Below are positions 49,545-61,551 of a stretch of DNA of 64,000 bases, piece by piece. The stretch spans positions 1,175,001 to 1,239,000 of the forward strand of contig JACSYO010002111.1 in assembly GCA_016806645.1 (NCBI GenBank). The letters are read 5' to 3'. Each line of letters opens with the position of its first letter. Position 1 is the stretch's first letter. The position numbers and the translations under genes are program-made. The DNA is from Ophiodon elongatus. Taxonomy: Eukaryota > Chordata > Actinopteri > Perciformes > Hexagrammidae. Below the pieces are notes generated by a model. It was not told the DNA's origin and did no database searches. It was given only the letters and a program-made list of their open reading frames with translations.

Positions 49545-49745
49545 GTCATTTAGGGCAGTTGAGTCCTAAAGGTTAGAGATGCTACTGAGATTGCAAGGCC
49601 ACTGGTTAGATCCCCAGACTGGCAGAATAAATCTGTAGGGGACGTGAAAGAGCAGCACTCGCCCCTCCCTCACTACAACTGCTAAAGTGCCATTGAGCCA
49701 GGCGACTGCTCAGACCGTGGTAGGACTGTAAAAGGGTATTATCAA
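49545..49745 (+). mobile_element. tRNA-headed SINE, third family (decayed)
   Basis: A head-like GGGCAGTTGAGTCC...GGTTAGAGA is followed by a B box GGTTAGATCCC (49604-49614, one base from consensus), then CAGAATAAATCTGT, GAGCAGCACTCGCCCCTCCC and GCCATTGAGCCAGGC. These phrases match a known fish SINE-like repeat. The A box is degraded and no target-site duplication was found. Confidence 0.6.
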
Positions 49746-50419
49746 TAATCTGAAGAAAACTTTGTCATAATAAATAAATGTCAATACTACCCGAAGAGTC
49801 TTGCCAAGGAAAGAATCCAGTGACCATTTCTGTAAGTGAATGAAAATCTCTTTTTGAAAGAAGTGAAGGTAAATTAACTAAATAGAGGTAACCTGTCCAA
49901 ATCCTGAAAGATTTCATTTTTCCTTTAATAAATCATAGACACTGTTTCAAAGTGCCCATGAAGCCAAAGACCTCCACTCCCACACAAGCATGGCCATGAA
50001 GGCTCAATGCTCTGGCTGGGTCATCCCTCTTCCTGATACAGAAAAGGGGGGAATCCAAATGGAGTACGCAGCTTCTGATATCAGAACAGCTAAATCTAAG
50101 CACCCTATTGATTTACTGTGTTATGACAAGATAATGGGGTTAATAGCAGTTATAACAGAAACACTGTGCTTCTTAAGTGCGGAAAGCTACAGTATATTAG
50201 GCTTGTGGCTTTATTTCTATTGTTTTGTAAAATAAGAGAACATAACAAACTAATACATTGAAATCAAGACTCCTAACAGTAAAATACAAATATACTCAAA
50301 CAGGAGGATAACCCACTCTTACGAATAAACTACTGGTTTATTTAAGTATTACTAATGCTTTCCAATCACTCAACAGGATGACAAAATGTTTTTCATATGG
50401 CCGTTTTCTGATCGGCCAC

Positions 50420-50600
50420 GTACAGTATGGTTAGGTTTGAGAATAAAAACAGCTTGGTTAAGATGAAGCACAGGTCATGGTCATGGTTGAAAGGAAGCGA
50501 TGTTGACTGTCAGCTGGAAACAAGAACCGAACGAAGCAGCCGTCAACAAATGGTCTCCACTGTCTGACGCATTGTTGACTTCCATCCACCCTGACCTCTT
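50420..50600. repeat. Possible dispersed fish repeat
   Basis: TATGGTTAGGTTTGAGAA, AGCTTGGTTAAGATG, GTCATGGTTGAAAGG and GATGTTGACTGTCAGCTGGAAAC read like a diverged copy of a common fish repeat. 57820-57990 (ACTTGGTTAAGGATAG ... TGTGGTCGTGG) may be related. Confidence 0.35.
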
Positions 50601-51092
50601 CTCAATGAAGCTTTCAGTGCAAAGAACAAATCAGACTACTTTTGCCTTTGCTGACAGGCGGAACTCATAATTCACACGGCCGCTACAGGTCCTAATCAGG
50701 TAAATGTAAGCACAGGTCATTTTACCCATTTGAAAAAATAACAAATTACAAAAATGTTTCTTGTGAGGACAGTCTCTTCTTTTCAAGAGATCACGTCCCA
50801 GGACATTTCTTCAGACTATTTCAATGACGGAGAAATGCGTTACAAATCAAAATGAGATTATTTTTTTATTTTAGAAGTAACACAGTTTTTTTACGAGCTG
50901 TTAGGCTGTCCTCGTGTATTGGTTAACACTCAGCTTTGCAAGATATACCAGCTCATCCCTGCTCTGCTATTGTCTCTCATCTCAAACAATCTATGTACCA
51001 AGATAGTAGAAACCTGATTGGAATTGTGTTGCACAGTCAAAAATAGGACAAGTTGTCCAATGTATTTCATTCAATTTTATGGCTAGTCATCC

Positions 51093-51655
51093 CTGGACTA
51101 GTGTAATAGTCTTTGCAGGACTTGTATTCTAGTCTTTCCAGGACTAGTGCTCTAGTCTTTCCAGGACTAGTGTTCTAGTCTTCCAAGGACTAGTGTTCTA
51201 GTCTTCGCAGGACTACTGTTCTAGTCTTCCCATGACTAGTGTTCTAGTCTTCCCAGGACCAGTGTTCTAGTCTTCCCAGGACCAGTGTTCTAGTCTTTGC
51301 AGGACTAGTGTTCTAGTCTTCCCATGACTAGTGTTCTAGTATTCCCATGACTAGTGTTCTAGTCTTCCCATGACTAGTGTTCTAGTCTTCCCGGGACTAG
51401 TGTTCTAGTCTTCCCAGGACCAGTGTTCTAGTCTTTGCAGGACTAGTGTTCTAGTCTTCCCATGACTAGTGTTCTAGTCTTCGCAGGACTACTGTTCTAG
51501 TCTTCCCATGACTAGTGTTCTAGTCTTCCCATGACTAGTGTTCTAGTCTTCCTAGGAATAGTGTTCGAGTCTTCCCGGGACTAGTGTTCCAGTCATCCCA
51601 GGACTAGTGCTCTAGTCTTCCAACGACTAGTGTTCGAGTCTTCCCAGGACTACTG
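51093..51655. repeat. 23-bp minisatellite with higher-order structure
   Basis: About 24 tandem units at an exact 23-bp period (for example TGTTCTAG at 51171, 51194 and 51217). Each unit carries CTAGTCTTCCCAGGACTAG or a close variant followed by TGTT. CTAGT and ACTAG arms alternate, so every unit can form a short hairpin with a TGTT loop or a 9-base loop. Unit variants (CCAGG, CCATG, TGCAGG, CGCAGG) follow a non-random order: the triplet CCAGGACC, TGCAGG, CCATG occurs at units 8-10 and 14-16. The array is unique in the window and non-coding. Confidence 0.96.
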
Positions 51656-52584
51656 TTTATGGATTGACTTTATTGACAAATACTATCTCTCAAGGTTGAA
51701 TGGAAACCCTACATGTACAAAAACATCATTTTTTCTTGTGATGCTGTGGGAGATGACCCAATGAACAGTATGCGTGCCTATGTTGTCATACTACCAGAGT
51801 GTCTTATCTTCATAGAGGAACGGCTGTCTTATAATACTCAGCCACCCTGTATCCCTCCAATCAATTTGGAGGGCTCACTTCAATGACACACACACTTCCA
51901 CAACACACTGTACAATATTTTTTATTGAGGAGTAGAGGATATGAGGGAGCAGTAAAATCCCTGCTTGTTTTTACTCATCTGTCCCTGTTGTTCCCACACT
52001 GCTCCTTCCTGACTCAATGGAAAGAACCCATGTGTTCCTCAAAATCACAACAGTCTGTACGTTTCCACTCAGACGTATGTAACATAACATTTTAGACATT
52101 CATCACTTTACACTTATTGTCTACTGTCCAAACAAACCAAATATTTCAGAAGCAATGGGCCTCATTCACCAACCCATCTCAACTAGATTCTTCTTTTCTT
52201 AAAACCCACTTTCACAGTTTTCTTGAAGAATCTGACATTCACCACCGTTTTCTCATTTAGGATTTGTTGTTAGGTAAGAAGAGAATCGATACACATTTCA
52301 GTGCTGATATGTTTGTGAAAAATAATTGGTAATTGCGTTTTCTTCAATTCTACTAATTTGTATAATATTTTTTCTAATTTGTATAATATCGAAATAAAAT
52401 GTTTATTTTTATCATCTATAATACTTTTTAATAATTATTTGCTTTAGCTTGGGACCAAATTATTCCCATGCTGTTTAAATAATGTGCTTATAGTTAGTAA
52501 TTTGACCCAGACAAACATGAACACTATAAGAGGCTCCCAATGTAAATTACAAAGCAATATGGTGTTTTAAAATTATTTGATATT

Positions 52585-52782
52585 AAAAAGTATTAGCATC
52601 CTGTATAAGTTCCATAGCCTGTAACCCTACATTGGGTGGGTGGGTGGGTAGGGTCGGGAATGAGGCTTTTAAATTTCAATTTGTAATTGCCCTCAGACAT
52701 GTGTGAATCCTCTTCCCTCGTGGGATGAAAACTGTGAAAATCAATAAAACATATTTACAAAAAAAAAAAAGTATTAGCATCC
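52585..52782 (+). pseudogene. 5'-truncated poly(A) retrocopy with 17-bp target-site duplication
   Basis: AAAAAGTATTAGCATCC occurs at 52585-52601 and at 52766-52782. Between them lie ~157 bases that end in AATAAA (52743-52748), then ACATATTTAC and 12 A (52759-52770). The bases at the left junction read TT|AAAA (52583-52588), the classic L1-type endonuclease target. These features together indicate that the 3' end of a polyadenylated transcript was reverse-transcribed and inserted on the plus strand. There is no ORF; it looks like 3' UTR, with a GGGTGGGTGGGTGGGT tract near its start (52635-52652). The source gene is not recognised. A LINE's own 3' end is a less likely alternative. Confidence 0.85.
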
Positions 52783-53195
52783 AATGCATCTTTTTTGCGT
52801 TATTTTATAGCCACTATTGAATATGAACATAGTTACTTACTGCAGAAGTACCTTCACTTAAGAACTCTTGAAGGTTGTTTTTACGTCTGGAGTCCTGCGC
52901 TCTGGAGTCCTGGCCGTTTCAATTTCTGTGTGTGCACACGGCCCTGCAGTCTCAGGCCCTTTTATGGGGATTGGTAGGTTATTTACCCATGCTAATTAGA
53001 ATCAACGTGCACACACCTTCAATTTAACAGGACAATGGGATTCATAATTATAAGAACAGAGGTACAACAATTCTGCTGTTTAATAAACACATTATTAATC
53101 TGACGTAGGCTTTTCTCAGGAATTCTCTCAAGAACAAATTTAGGAAATAAATTAGGAAGATATTGGGGAATAAGTTGCTTTCTGATCAGTGTTCC

Positions 53196-53360
53196 CCTGG
53201 GGCGTCTGCAGCTCAGAGGGAAGAGCAGTTTGTGTTTTAACCTCAAAGTTGGCGGTTCGATCTCTGGCTCCTTTCCTGAATATCATTTTACATGTATGCC
53301 ATTTACAGTATTTGTCACATGGGACTGGCCTCAACCTGGGTGGTGTCCATAAAGTTCGGT
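53196..53360 (+). mobile_element. tRNA-headed SINE-like element
   Basis: The tRNA-like head has GGGGCGTCTGCAGCTCAGAGG with A box CAGCTCAGAGG (53209-53219, one base off) and GGCGGTTCGATCTCTGGCTCC with B box GGTTCGATCTC (53254-53264, one base off). D- and T-arm-like stems are visible, but no matching acceptor stem follows, so it is not a functional tRNA gene. The body past 53275 is unlike the other SINEs here. Confidence 0.6.
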
Positions 53361-53575
53361 GGCCACAGAAGAAAAGGCATAGCGACTGTAAAAGTATGAA
53401 AAAGAAAGAAAAGTAAAGCTACATTTGAACAAGCACGGTAACTCTGAACAATGCTTTGATTATCTCCTGCTTTGACCAATTTATTTGGAACATTTCGCCC
53501 TCAAGCAGCTAGCTGCCTAATTAGGCTCCCACTTTTATCCTGGCTCACATGTCCCATGACCATCTAAATGCAGAT

Positions 53576-53578
53576 GTG

Positions 53579-53631
<53 letters not shown>

Positions 53632-53676
53632 GATCTATATATATATGCATATATATAGATCTATATATATACACAC
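53576..53676. repeat. (TG)n/(TA)n array with AGATCT palindromes
   Basis: A short GT run leads into long TA runs that contain two AGATCT sites around an ATGCAT centre, forming a near-perfect palindrome (about 53620-53670). Tyr/Ile ORFs are artefacts. Confidence 0.95.
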
Positions 53677-53859
53677 ATGTACACAGAGCTCAGTCTCTCA
53701 TTATCTATCTCATGCAGCCATCAGAACAATCCCCATCCCCTAATTGGCCTATTAGTTTTGGCATTAGCTGTGGGGGAGGGTCCTGCAGCCATTACTTCAG
53801 CAGCAGCCTCTGACCGGAGTGCTGATTGACTGGCTGGCTGGCTGACCGGGGCGTGGGGG

Positions 53860-54270
53860 ATATAAGGTAAGAGGACGACTAATGCTGGAGCCAACTAAAA
53901 CAATCGACCATACACTTTTCCCCTAATGACAGACACTTCGCCTCTCGGACCAATTACTCATAAAACATGGAAGGAAAGGCCAGCGGTCTGGATCTGCGTC
54001 TTTGATTAGCACTTGCAGCCGCCTGTCTGCTAAAACTTCCTGTCACATACAGAACGCCGACAAAGCATCTGAGGCCATTTGTCAAAGAACGTTAAGGCCC
54101 TTATTTACAGCTCTATGTCCAGTGCCAGCGTGTGAGACGGCATGGAATTCAAAAGAGCACGCATTGTGGCTTTCAATGATTTATGTATTTTTTGGGACCA
54201 GGAGGAAGGTGTGGAAGGAAACGGGGTGCTGCTCACATCAAAAGCCCGACACAAGCTATTAAAAGGACTT
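53860..54270. other. Possible conserved non-coding block
   Basis: Repeat-free sequence of balanced composition with TTGATTAGCAC, TTTGTCAAAG and AATTCAAAAG-type motifs, just to the right of the TA palindrome. An 86-codon plus-strand ORF shows no motif. It is a candidate regulatory element only. Confidence 0.3.
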
Positions 54271-54929
54271 ATGGCATGAACACAACTCTCATTCGGTCTC
54301 AGTTATTGATTCTGGATCATCTTTTGGCAGAGTGTATTTCATGGATGGGGTGGAGGTGATGGCGAGTCATGAATGTTGGCTGTCATGAATAAAAGCGTCC
54401 CAACTTGATAAGAACTGGACAGGAGCACAGAGAGACATAGTTAAATAAACAAAAAGATGGAGGTGAGTGCACAGCACCAGTTGCTCCACCCACAGGAGAA
54501 GAAAGATGCAGATGAACAGTTAGATTTTTAAACCTCATGTGATAGTTTTTATGTTTCCTCAAATTATAGTTTGACCAATATGACTTAAGGGTAAAAAGTG
54601 TAAAAATATTTTTTTAATTAAAGGCTGTGAAAATTAAGATGGGCAATTTCAGCGTTGATTAAATGTGCATAATATTGCACCACTTTCCAAAATCTCGATG
54701 GCATAGACCCTTTTTACAGCCAACGCCATGGCTACTTTAAGGTGTTGGCTGGAGACAAAACCAAGGAAAGATTTCATATGATAAACTGATTCTAGGCAAA
54801 GAAAAAGCATTTCAGAGATGGAGAGAAAAAAGCTGCTCATAATTTAGATACGCCTTCTGCTAACCTCCTCAGCCGTCACGGCTGCTGCACCGAACCAGGC
54901 TAAACTATTAGAAATGAAGAGATGTCCTG

Positions 54930-55940
54930 CTGTTGGGCTTATTTTCTGTAACCACTATAGCATCAAAGCACGGTGGAGTTAGCAAGCTAACTAGCATTCA
55001 AATGGCTACTGAGCAAGCTTCCTTATTTCACTATGCTTTATGCAACACTGATTTTTCAAACAAAGTTGTCACTTATCTGGCAATAGCATGGTGCTTTCCA
55101 CTGTGTGTGGATGAAGCATGAAGCTCAACTTTGCTCATTTTAGAGGCTGGCGATAGCTACCATCCTAATTCCAGCATGCATTTATGCTAACATTACACTA
55201 GAGAAAATGGGCCCAGACGGGTGGTGGTCAGCGGCAGCACTGGGTCTACGGTCCCTCTGCCTCACGCTCAGCGAGCTGTAGCGATGGACCAGCTATAGCT
55301 GACTAACTAGCTCCCGTCTGCTCACCTCCCAGCAAAGTAGTCTGCCAGTGGCGTAGGGGTCGGCTAATAGGGTCCCATTGGATCTCAAGTTACACTTTCA
55401 GAGAATTATTCTGCCTCCACACATAAAAATAGGTCACCTACCAACAGAGGGGTCTATACATTTGTAAGACTTAAACTTAAATGACCTGTTAAAAGTCATG
55501 ATATACGATGCTGCGATGGTCCACCAAAATTTATGACAGGTGTGTGTATGAAAAAGTCTGCGTATAAGCAGACACCTGATTTAGTATAAATGGAGCTATA
55601 GAGTGTAGCAGGGCCTTAAGTGTCAAGTTCTCCTCGCATTCATTACACAATATTAAAGTGTCAGACAGAAAAAAATGAATATAATATAAATTCTTACAGG
55701 CGTGACGAGACCGAAATGTGAAATAAAGGTGGTGCTGTAAAAAGATCACGGGGTCATTTAAATCAAATAGTTCCATCCTCTGGGGATGATGGGTGTGTTG
55801 AGTAAATTTCATGGCAATCTGCCCTTCTTCAATGAAATATCTTCTGGGCAGATCTCACTGTGGCCTGAGGATGGCACTTGAGAAAGGCTCATTGAGTGTC
55901 CACAAAGGAAAGAGTTCATCCTCTGGGGATAAATGTTATG
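54930..55940. repeat. Probable decayed dispersed repeats
   Basis: 55100-55350 has phrases like AGCTATAGCTGACTAACTAGC. 55770-55930 has CATCCTCTGGGGATGATGG ... AATTTCATGGCAATC and a second CATCCTCTGGGGATAAATGT, wording of a common fish repeat. Borders are unclear. Confidence 0.4.
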
Positions 55941-58200
55941 GCACTCGAGCCACTTGATTCTGACGTTGTTCAACTCAAACCTTCAACCTTTCAACGTGAC
56001 TGCATCACAAGGGTCAGGGAGTTCACAGAATCATTAGGAACGATCCTCTCGGGATAGTTCAAACCGTTCTAAATGCCATTGGAATCTGAGCCAAAGCATT
56101 GAACAGATACCAGACGTCACCATCACCTGTTACCTCTGGTGGGGCAACGGCAATATTTAACTCCTATTACATTTGCGTATATCATTTGGGTTGCCAAATT
56201 CATGACCCAATCTCATTGTGCTCAGTATGTCAGCGAGAATGAGCTGAAGAGACAGAAAACAGAGGGATGAGAGAAATCCAGTAAATACTGCTGTTGAGCA
56301 GTGGCAGAGAGGAGCTTTTTGTTTTGTTTCTGATGGGTGACCCTCTCTTCTTCTCTTCTTCTCTTGTTTCTCTTCCCTCCCATGCTCCTCAGGCTCTGAC
56401 ACCCATCCTCTCCCACTTGCTTTTTCACTGTCGGATCAATATGCCCCCTAAGTGCTGTCTGACTAAAGGCATATTCCGCATTTAAGTTCACTTCACACTG
56501 CAGTGGCTGTAACTCAATCTCCACATTACCCCATTCCCTGATGATGCCCGGTGCCATTTCTTACAGCTTCTCTAATGTGGGCTAATGTCTCTGTGTTGTG
56601 TCTGTGTGTTGCTGTCAGAAATGTTCTGTGTCATATCATTATGCAGTAAAATCCATAGATTTACCATCTTTATTCTTCACATTACATTTAGATGCGTAGC
56701 ACCACATGCCCTTAGCGCCTACCAAATCACCCATGTGGTAAAAAGCACACACTTTTTGTTTCTAGACTATGCATATATGGTATTGATGAGGGGAATTAAA
56801 CCAATTGCCATTTGGCCACCATTTGGGATGTGTAGAAAAGACTTGAGACATACAGGCTGAGATGTGCAGCTTGTGAGTTTCATTATATGTTTTGCCTTCA
56901 TACAGTGGAAACCAGTGCATTGCTGCTCACAGCTGTATTGACTATAATCATTATTCTGTTATTGTTGTCATGGGTTTATAACCCAAACTCATGTTGTGTC
57001 ATCATATGCAGGCAGGTTATAGTCAGATATAATATCAGTCTGATAAATCCAAAGCTGCCAGTAGAATAAAATGGGATTCGTCCTACGAGCCCAATAATAG
57101 GATCAAGTGAAAGTATCGATTCAGATACAAACCGCAGTTACTTATCAGATGTTTTCATCCCACTATATTCACTTTAGAATGAAAATGTATTTTTTGAGGA
57201 TACTACCTTGTCATTTGCAAGTGCCTTCATCATTTGAGTGTTGATTGTAAAAATAAATATTATTTGATCCACAATTATCTTGGTGAAGCGGTAAAAATAT
57301 TACAAATACAGCGCACACTAAAACCGACACTGAACTCCTTCGGTGTCCAAAATAAGTGTTGCTGCTGCCCCCGTCCGCAGCAGCACATCGCTTTGCTCTT
57401 TCATCATTTAAACTGTGATGAAATTCAATCAAATGATGCTAAAGTACAGGAATGACACCATTATTGTTATGTTATCAAAGGCAATGAAGAGATAAACCAA
57501 ATAATGAGGATGATGATGCACACTCTAACCTGGAAGCTCTGGATGAGTACATTGTTATTATTAAAACGTATATATTCAGCTGGCAAAGCTGAGGACTGGG
57601 TAGCCATCTGATTGATGAAACCTGTCTCCACCTGTCTCCACCCGGCCCAGGCTCAGAGGAGGAGTACAAAGCAAGTGCAGTACAAGTGTAACTGTACATT
57701 CCTAACAAAGTAAAAAAATGACACTTGCAAGTTTAGGGCACATAAATTAAACTTTTTAAGGTACAAACGCATGCAAAGAAAGGTGCCTTTCAAAACAACC
57801 AACATAAGCATTATCGGATATACTTGGTTAAGGATAGAGAGAGACTGTGGTCGTGGAAACAAAGTGCAGTGCTTTGTACACTTGTGTTGTAACAACTTCC
57901 ATCTTTGCTTCACACAAACATTCATTATTTGCAAGACCAAAGACAAAGTAATGGTACCAAACTGTATGTGCAACAAAAAGATCCTGAATGGGCCCGTACT
58001 TTAATAGCTCTATTGAACTTCTCCACAATCAGACTGAAAGCCGTTGTTGTACGTCCAGTACAAAACAGTCGGATACTTCAGGTCACCCAATGTGCCTCAC
58101 TTAAGAGCACCGAAACAGCAAAAATAGAGACAGTCCCTGCCCTCATTTTGACCTCATCTACACACCTGTAGCGCTTTTAGGTGACTGCATCTTGGTTAAG
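55941..58200. other. Intronic stretch, no gene recognised
   Basis: AT-rich. Overlapping ORFs at 57653-58171 on both strands cross a possible dispersed repeat (57820-57990) and show no protein motif. Confidence 0.45.
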
Positions 58201-58256
58201 CTATCGTGTTCACAATAAATATCTCCACAAACATACAGACAGACAGACACATAAAC

Positions 58257-58848
58257 CAGGGGTGTCACAATACCAGGAAATAAGTATCCACTGGTACACC
58301 AATACCAGTGAAATTTAACAATTTTTTATACCCAATTTGAAAACACGGTTACAAACAAAACAATAAACTCTTTATTAGGAAGTTAAATAGCTCAAAATTC
58401 CCTCTCTAATACCTATTTTATTTTGCTGTGAAAACCTCCTTCAATCAAATATATTTATTCAAGTTTCTCACCAAAAACTAAATTTTACAAGATACAATTA
58501 TGAACACATCATGACAACGTTACAATTTGCCTTTGCCCAATACTCATTTTTATTGAATAGAGCTTGAGCTTTTAATAATGAAACTCAATGCAACCTCCGT
58601 TAGCTCCTCAGGACTGTGTTGCCCACCAGCTGCTAACAGCTAATGTTAACTAGCTCCCCTCTTGCTGATTCCAGCACAGATTTGTCTTTCACAATGTATC
58701 ATTGTCAGGGAAGAACAGGGTGGAAACCCTGGATTGGTCGATAGTGAGTTAACTGCGTCCTTTTCTATTTTAGACGCCGTTAGCCCCCCAGTTACCCACA
58801 GTGCGGCATCGATTTCACACTAAATTATCTGGTCACGTGACATCCCTA
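58257..58848 (+). mobile_element. Complete non-autonomous hAT-type DNA transposon
   Basis: The ends are CAGGGGTGTCAC (58257-58268) and GTGACATCCCTA (58837-58848), imperfect 12-bp terminal inverted repeats. The flanking 8-mers ACATAAAC (58249-58256) and ATATAAAC (58849-58856) match at 7 of 8 bases, the duplication length typical of hAT elements. The 592-bp interior has no transposase ORF, so it depends on an outside transposase. Related fragments are at 35480-36165 and 32340-32500. A CAGACAGACAGACAC tail of another repeat abuts its left side (58235-58250). Confidence 0.8.
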
Positions 58849-58859
58849 ATATAAACACC

Positions 58860-60030
58860 TAGTCACAGATTCACAAACGCTTCTGTAGCAGTTACTGCAG
58901 CAGCCGGTGTCTCCAGGAACATGCTTTGCGACACACACAGACTCACAGGGTGATAAAGGAGAGGACAGTGCTATTCTTTATGTCCACTGCGAAATCAAAT
59001 CTGTTGGTTCAGAGATCAAACCATAGAGTTTTCCGTTGCAATCATACATGCTTCTTAAAGATTCAGGACAATTTGAGCCCAGTATTAAAGGAATAGGCTT
59101 GATAAAAAAAAGAGAAATGTAATTATAAATAATGTATCATTGCAACATAGTATAGTAAAAGAAAAAAAATGAATAAAGATGACTTTCTGCCTTTTGGCCG
59201 CATTTCAAGAACAGCAAGAAAACATGAAAAATCAGCACAGTTGCGGATAAAGATCAGGCTACACTAATAGTAGTAGTATTATGTTTGTAGAATTAGACTC
59301 CAGTGGTGGGTGCGCAGAATGTTTCACACTCATCAAAATATTGAAAAGTCCAAAACTCAAGATGAAAAAAGACAGATGTATTTATCGAACAAAATATTCA
59401 GCTTCAATCTATATTTACTGGCATTTAGCTTTTCAAAAACAACATTTTCCCTGAGGACAGAAAAGAGTTTGCCCTTCCGCTGATGTACACAAAGGAAGAC
59501 ACACACTGACCAGTTACAATCATGAGAGAAGGTTGATTTAAAGACAAGTTTTGTAATCTTCTTCTTCAAAAAATGTTATACTTTTGTTGAAATCCTCATT
59601 AGATCCTGAAGCATCTGATTCCAATCAATGAATCAAATGCTCGGACAAAAAAAAGCAAAGAAATATGGTATGCGTGGCTTTCTCAGGACTGTAATAAGCC
59701 CGTGTACTCATGCTGTTAGCTTAACAGCCGTGATCACTAACAGTAGTCATGTTGGTCTTTTACATTCATAATGAAAATTTTGGAGGAGTGGCATTGAGGA
59801 GCGGTCGATGTTACCGACTTTGCAGCTTTCTTGCTAGATTTAGCAACTTCTGGAGCAAGTGCTGCTGGCTACGTTCATTGGGAAAGAGTTGGCAACACAG
59901 GACTGGGTCTTTGGGTTGGAACATCTGTAAAACAATCTGTGGCATACTCTTGCTAGATCCCTAAGATGGCCAACCCTGCCTTTAATAAATAAAGACAAAC
60001 TATTGTAATCCAACAAATCACTCAACAATC
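58860..60030. other. Intronic stretch, nothing recognised
   Basis: AT-rich sequence with A runs and short ORFs. No element identified. Confidence 0.5.
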
Positions 60031-60049
60031 AATTTTCCTTTTTTTTGTC

Positions 60050-60080
60050 TTGCTCCCCCCCGCCCCCCCGCCACCCCTCC
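60050..60080. repeat. C-rich tract
   Basis: Runs of 7 C broken by G, giving G runs in the transcript. Confidence 0.85.
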
Positions 60081-60503
60081 CATATCATATCGTTTGACGA
60101 CACCATTCGAAGCTTCATTCAAAACCTTGAAGACCCATAAAAGCTTTAAATGTGAAAAACTGACATCCAGTACAGCTCGAGTGGTTTCCTCTCCTCCTTC
60201 AGCTCCTGCTTTCCCCTTCCAGCACATCTTAAGTCAGTCAGCCGGCCTCTTTGATGTTATTTTGGGATCAATATGTTCTGGAAGCTAGTGAGCCACTCTC
60301 GTGCTTCTGGAGGGAGGAGGGGAGGGAGGGAGGGAAGTGTGAACCAGTTTTGTCAAACAATGACATATAAGGAAGCATTGCATCTGCGTTTCTCCTCAGG
60401 CCACTTTGAGTTGTCTCATGTACTTTCTCACCGAGTCCTAAAGCCAACACCAGCTATGGAAAATACATTCATGGTGTTAACAAGCAGATAAATGCTAAGC
60501 TGG

Positions 60504-60527
60504 AGTGTGTGTGTGTGCGTGTGTGTG

Positions 60528-60570
<43 letters not shown>
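60504..60570. repeat. (GT)n/(GTGC)n microsatellite
   Basis: GT units grade into about 11 GTGC tetramers, mirroring the array at 32164-32226. Confidence 0.96.
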
Positions 60571-61491
60571 ACACTGCTGGTTTATGGAATGAAGACTTCG
60601 TTTGGTTACACCTACAGGCACTCAGCAGGAAAGATGCTTACATAAATATGAATATTCACACATAAAGAATCAACACGCATACTTACACATTTGGATGATA
60701 CTTATCAACCATGCCCACTGCTAGCATTGTCTTTTATATTTATATATTGTTGCAACGGTATTCATTCATTTTTTTCAAAAATAAATGAAAAGCTATTACA
60801 AAAAAAGAACATTTAATAATGAGAAAAACACAAAATAACCTATAAAAGCATGCTTGCTGGCACTGAAAATTACAAGTGCAAATAAATGACTATTAATGAT
60901 TAGAAATGAATTGAAATACGCATTCTTTGCATGTGGAACATTGGTTTGGAGTCGTGGTTTAAGTTGAAGCATTTAAAGCAGCTGCAGAATCAGCAGAAAT
61001 GTTGAAGGCAGTAAGGAGCTGAAGTGAGTGTCGAAATGTTGGAGCTGAAAACAGCCTTGGCGGCTGACAGCATCCACAGTCTTGTACACAGCACAGTTGT
61101 TCTATTAGATGTCAGCAATAAACAGTGGAAGATTGAAGCGTTAGAGATGACAGCAATTTAAATGTCCGTTGAAGTCTTCACCAAAAAAGCAAAAAGAAAT
61201 TCTACTTGAAGTGTAAACAGTGACAGCAGTTGAATTGTCGGATGAAAACAGTTGAACTGGCATTTGGAGGGTAACAGACGAAGGCTGTTTACAGTTACAG
61301 CTGTTGTATTTTTCAAATATTGTGAGGGATTAAACATGATGAGCAAAACTAAAACTGAGATTGTAAACATGGACATAAACAACAAATTGATATCCATTTA
61401 CAATAATACTGTGTTGTCTCGGGATGGGAGGTTGAAAAAGCCGTCCAAGCTCTGCATGTGCTCCTACTTACAAGAACACACATTTACTAAT

Positions 61492-61495
<4 letters not shown>
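60571..61495. other. Intronic stretch, nothing recognised
   Basis: AT-rich with short ORFs only. Confidence 0.5.

Positions 61496-61549
<54 letters not shown>
61496..61549. repeat. (CA)n microsatellite
   Basis: About 27 AC units. Confidence 0.96.

Positions 61550-61551
<2 letters not shown>

Noticed and set aside
51093..51655. Possible CRISPR-like or centromeric array
   Set aside because: Exact 23-bp tandem period without spacers and only ~24 copies; a minisatellite.
53200..53272. tRNA gene
   Set aside because: A and B boxes and D/T-arm-like stems exist, but there is no matching acceptor stem and the anticodon arm is poor. A SINE head fits better.
57653..58171. Overlapping ORFs of 66-107 codons on both strands
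   Set aside because: No motif. The sequence resembles a dispersed fish repeat, and both strands being open argues against selection for one protein.
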